Source: Trichomonas vaginalis G3
Taxonomy: Eukaryota > Parabasalia > Trichomonadida > Trichomonadidae
Assembly: GCF_026262505.1 (NCBI RefSeq)
Contig: NC_067206.1
Span: forward strand, 26,613,896-26,677,895
Length of the DNA: 64,000 bases
Direction of reading: 5' to 3'
Shown here: one piece after another, positions 62,811-64,000 of the stretch
How the letters are laid out: each line of letters begins with the position of its first letter
Numbering within the stretch: position 1 is the first letter of the stretch
The notes under the pieces: model-generated
Told to the model about the DNA's origin: nothing
Seen by the model: the letters and a program-made list of their open reading frames with translations, nothing else
Databases searched by the model: none
Program-made: the position numbers and the translations under genes

Positions 62811-63146
62811 TTGAAATTGAAATGAAAATTAAAAATTCAGAAATTTGAATAGATTTGGTCTGTAATTAAATGAGAATAGCAGTTTGTTCGTCATTGTTTG
62901 AGGCAAGAGTATTATAGGAATATTATATGATGGATTTGAGTTGCATATAAAGAGTGCAAAAGGATAAAGAGAGAGTATTATAGGAATAATGTTAGATTAA
63001 ATTATTAAATTTTAATTCTTTATTTTTTAGGATTGTTAGCTTTGTAAGATTGCTTTCTCACAAGAGAAAACAAGTATAAGGTTGAAGCTGTATGTATTAA
63101 AGTTATAAATATTTGATTTTAAAAAAAATCAAGATTTTAAACTTTA
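62811..63146. other. Intergenic
   Basis: GAGTATTATAGGAAT occurs twice (near 62907 and 62974). Nothing else seen. Confidence 0.45.
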
Positions 63147-63322
63147 AAGGTATTAATTATGATTATCTTTCTTTAGCTTTGCATGCTGTATGCTACTTTT
63201 GGAAACTGCTCTATTGTATTAGAATGTTTTTAAATTTTGCACCTAAAAATGCGTAATATTAAAAATTAAGGTATTAATTATGATTATCTTTCTTTAGGTT
63301 TGCATGCTGTATGCTACTTTTG
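63147..63322. repeat. 55-bp direct repeat, offset 121 bp
   Basis: Copies at 63147-63201 and 63268-63322 (starting AAGGTATTAATTATGATTA and ending TATGCTACTTTTG) differ at one position. Confidence 0.85.
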
Positions 63323-64000
63323 TCTTTGAGACATTCCATGATTTAAGTTAAGAAGCTAAATTCTGAAGTTTACATGATCCTCTCGTGTGCACCCTTAAAA
63401 AAATGCAAATAATTGAATACTTTACTGGCCGGGCAAATTTGTCGCCGCCCCGCTAAGTAATCCATTATCCAAAAAATTGACAATTTTTTGAGAAAGGTTG
63501 AACAAACATAGCGAAATCGAGTTGTTATTCAAACTAGGATATAAATATTGGATTTTTATATGTCACGTTTCAATAGCTTTTGAATTGGATTTTTTTCGAT
63601 ACCGGAAAATGATGCAATCTCAAATAATCAATGCGTTTATTTTAACAATTGATCTGATTCAGATCACATGATCATCTTCATCATATTACATCATCATTTT
63701 AAGGAGTGGCCCCACATGATCGTAAAAATAAATATGTAACAATTTTCGATAACTTTAAAATCATTTTTTTTATTATGATTTGCAAATAAATAAAAAACAT
63801 TCTTATATGGTTTACCAAATTGTGAGGATGCTATTTTCCATAATATTTTTGCATTAATAGTTTTGTTAATAACCCGAAGTCCTCATTTTAATTTTTTACA
63901 CAAATATTGGATAACACAAATAATCGCAAGTATTTTGGTAAGATTATAGATTATGTAGACCTTTTAATGTTTACTAAAGAAATAATGATAATGGGAAGCC
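63323..64000. other. Intergenic, nothing recognised
   Basis: AT-rich to the window end; a small GC-rich patch (GGCCGGGCAAATTTGTCGCC near 63427) stands out but has no assignable role. Confidence 0.4.

Overview
The window is AT-rich eukaryotic DNA with densely packed, intronless genes. Gene content and style point to a parabasalid (trichomonad), most simply Tritrichomonas foetus or a close relative. The supporting features are a DUF3447-type ankyrin protein, a Gly_rich-domain fragment, a mariner, a Maverick (Polinton) fossil, flagellar genes (DRC4 and a SPAG17-like protein), a bacterial-type GH19 endolysin and a lipoate ligase whose target would be the hydrogenosomal H-protein. The species call is inference from gene families only.

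Layout. 1-22.5 kb is ordinary host gene space: DRC4/GAS8 (cut by the window edge), glucosamine-6-phosphate acetyltransferase, a small multi-pass membrane protein, lipoate-protein ligase, an EF-hand protein, an SH3b+GH19 secreted-type hydrolase, a DDB1/CPSF-A family protein, an armadillo-like protein divergent from a Ser-rich MGNSQS protein, ribosomal proteins uS9 and eL34 (eL34 twice, in a 720-bp-arm inverted duplication), a UBX-like protein and a SPAG17-like protein. 22.6-28.2 kb is gene-poor. It holds a 1.83-kb element with 17-bp terminal inverted repeats and an 8-bp target duplication, a 5'-less Gly_rich gene, a striking array of perfect hairpins, a 121-bp tandem duplication and a broken IS3-like integrase remnant. 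28.2-42.4 kb is a broken Maverick with terminal inverted repeats of about 2.3 kb. It carries remnants of a packaging ATPase, candidate capsid-side genes, a phage-like fibre and a chromodomain integrase, and it was itself invaded by a mariner. No DNA polymerase B was seen. 42.3-43.6 kb holds a Dam-methylase fragment, an 8-mer tandem repeat and a second hairpin/palindrome array. 43.7-64 kb returns to host genes: Stealth-family phosphotransferase, ARM-repeat protein, Bre1-like RING protein, a frameshifted ankyrin gene, PWP2/UTP1, a beta-helix surface-type protein, an importin-beta-like protein, a coiled-coil protein and a WRKY/FLYWCH-like zinc-finger protein.

Shared signals. CGGTTTGG(C/T) lies just upstream of uS9, both eL34 copies and the ankyrin gene, and 171 bp upstream of the importin-like gene. 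A separate 15-mer, GTAAAAAGTGACAAT, abuts the start codons of two neighbouring minus-strand genes, with a variant at the SPAG17-like gene. Both look like core-promoter elements. Starts were moved to the first credible ATG wherever an open frame began at GTG or TTG.

Caution: 25 Ns at 39991-40015 sit at the inner edge of the right Maverick repeat arm, so the element's inner structure may be a scaffold join. No RNA gene or CRISPR array was recognised.
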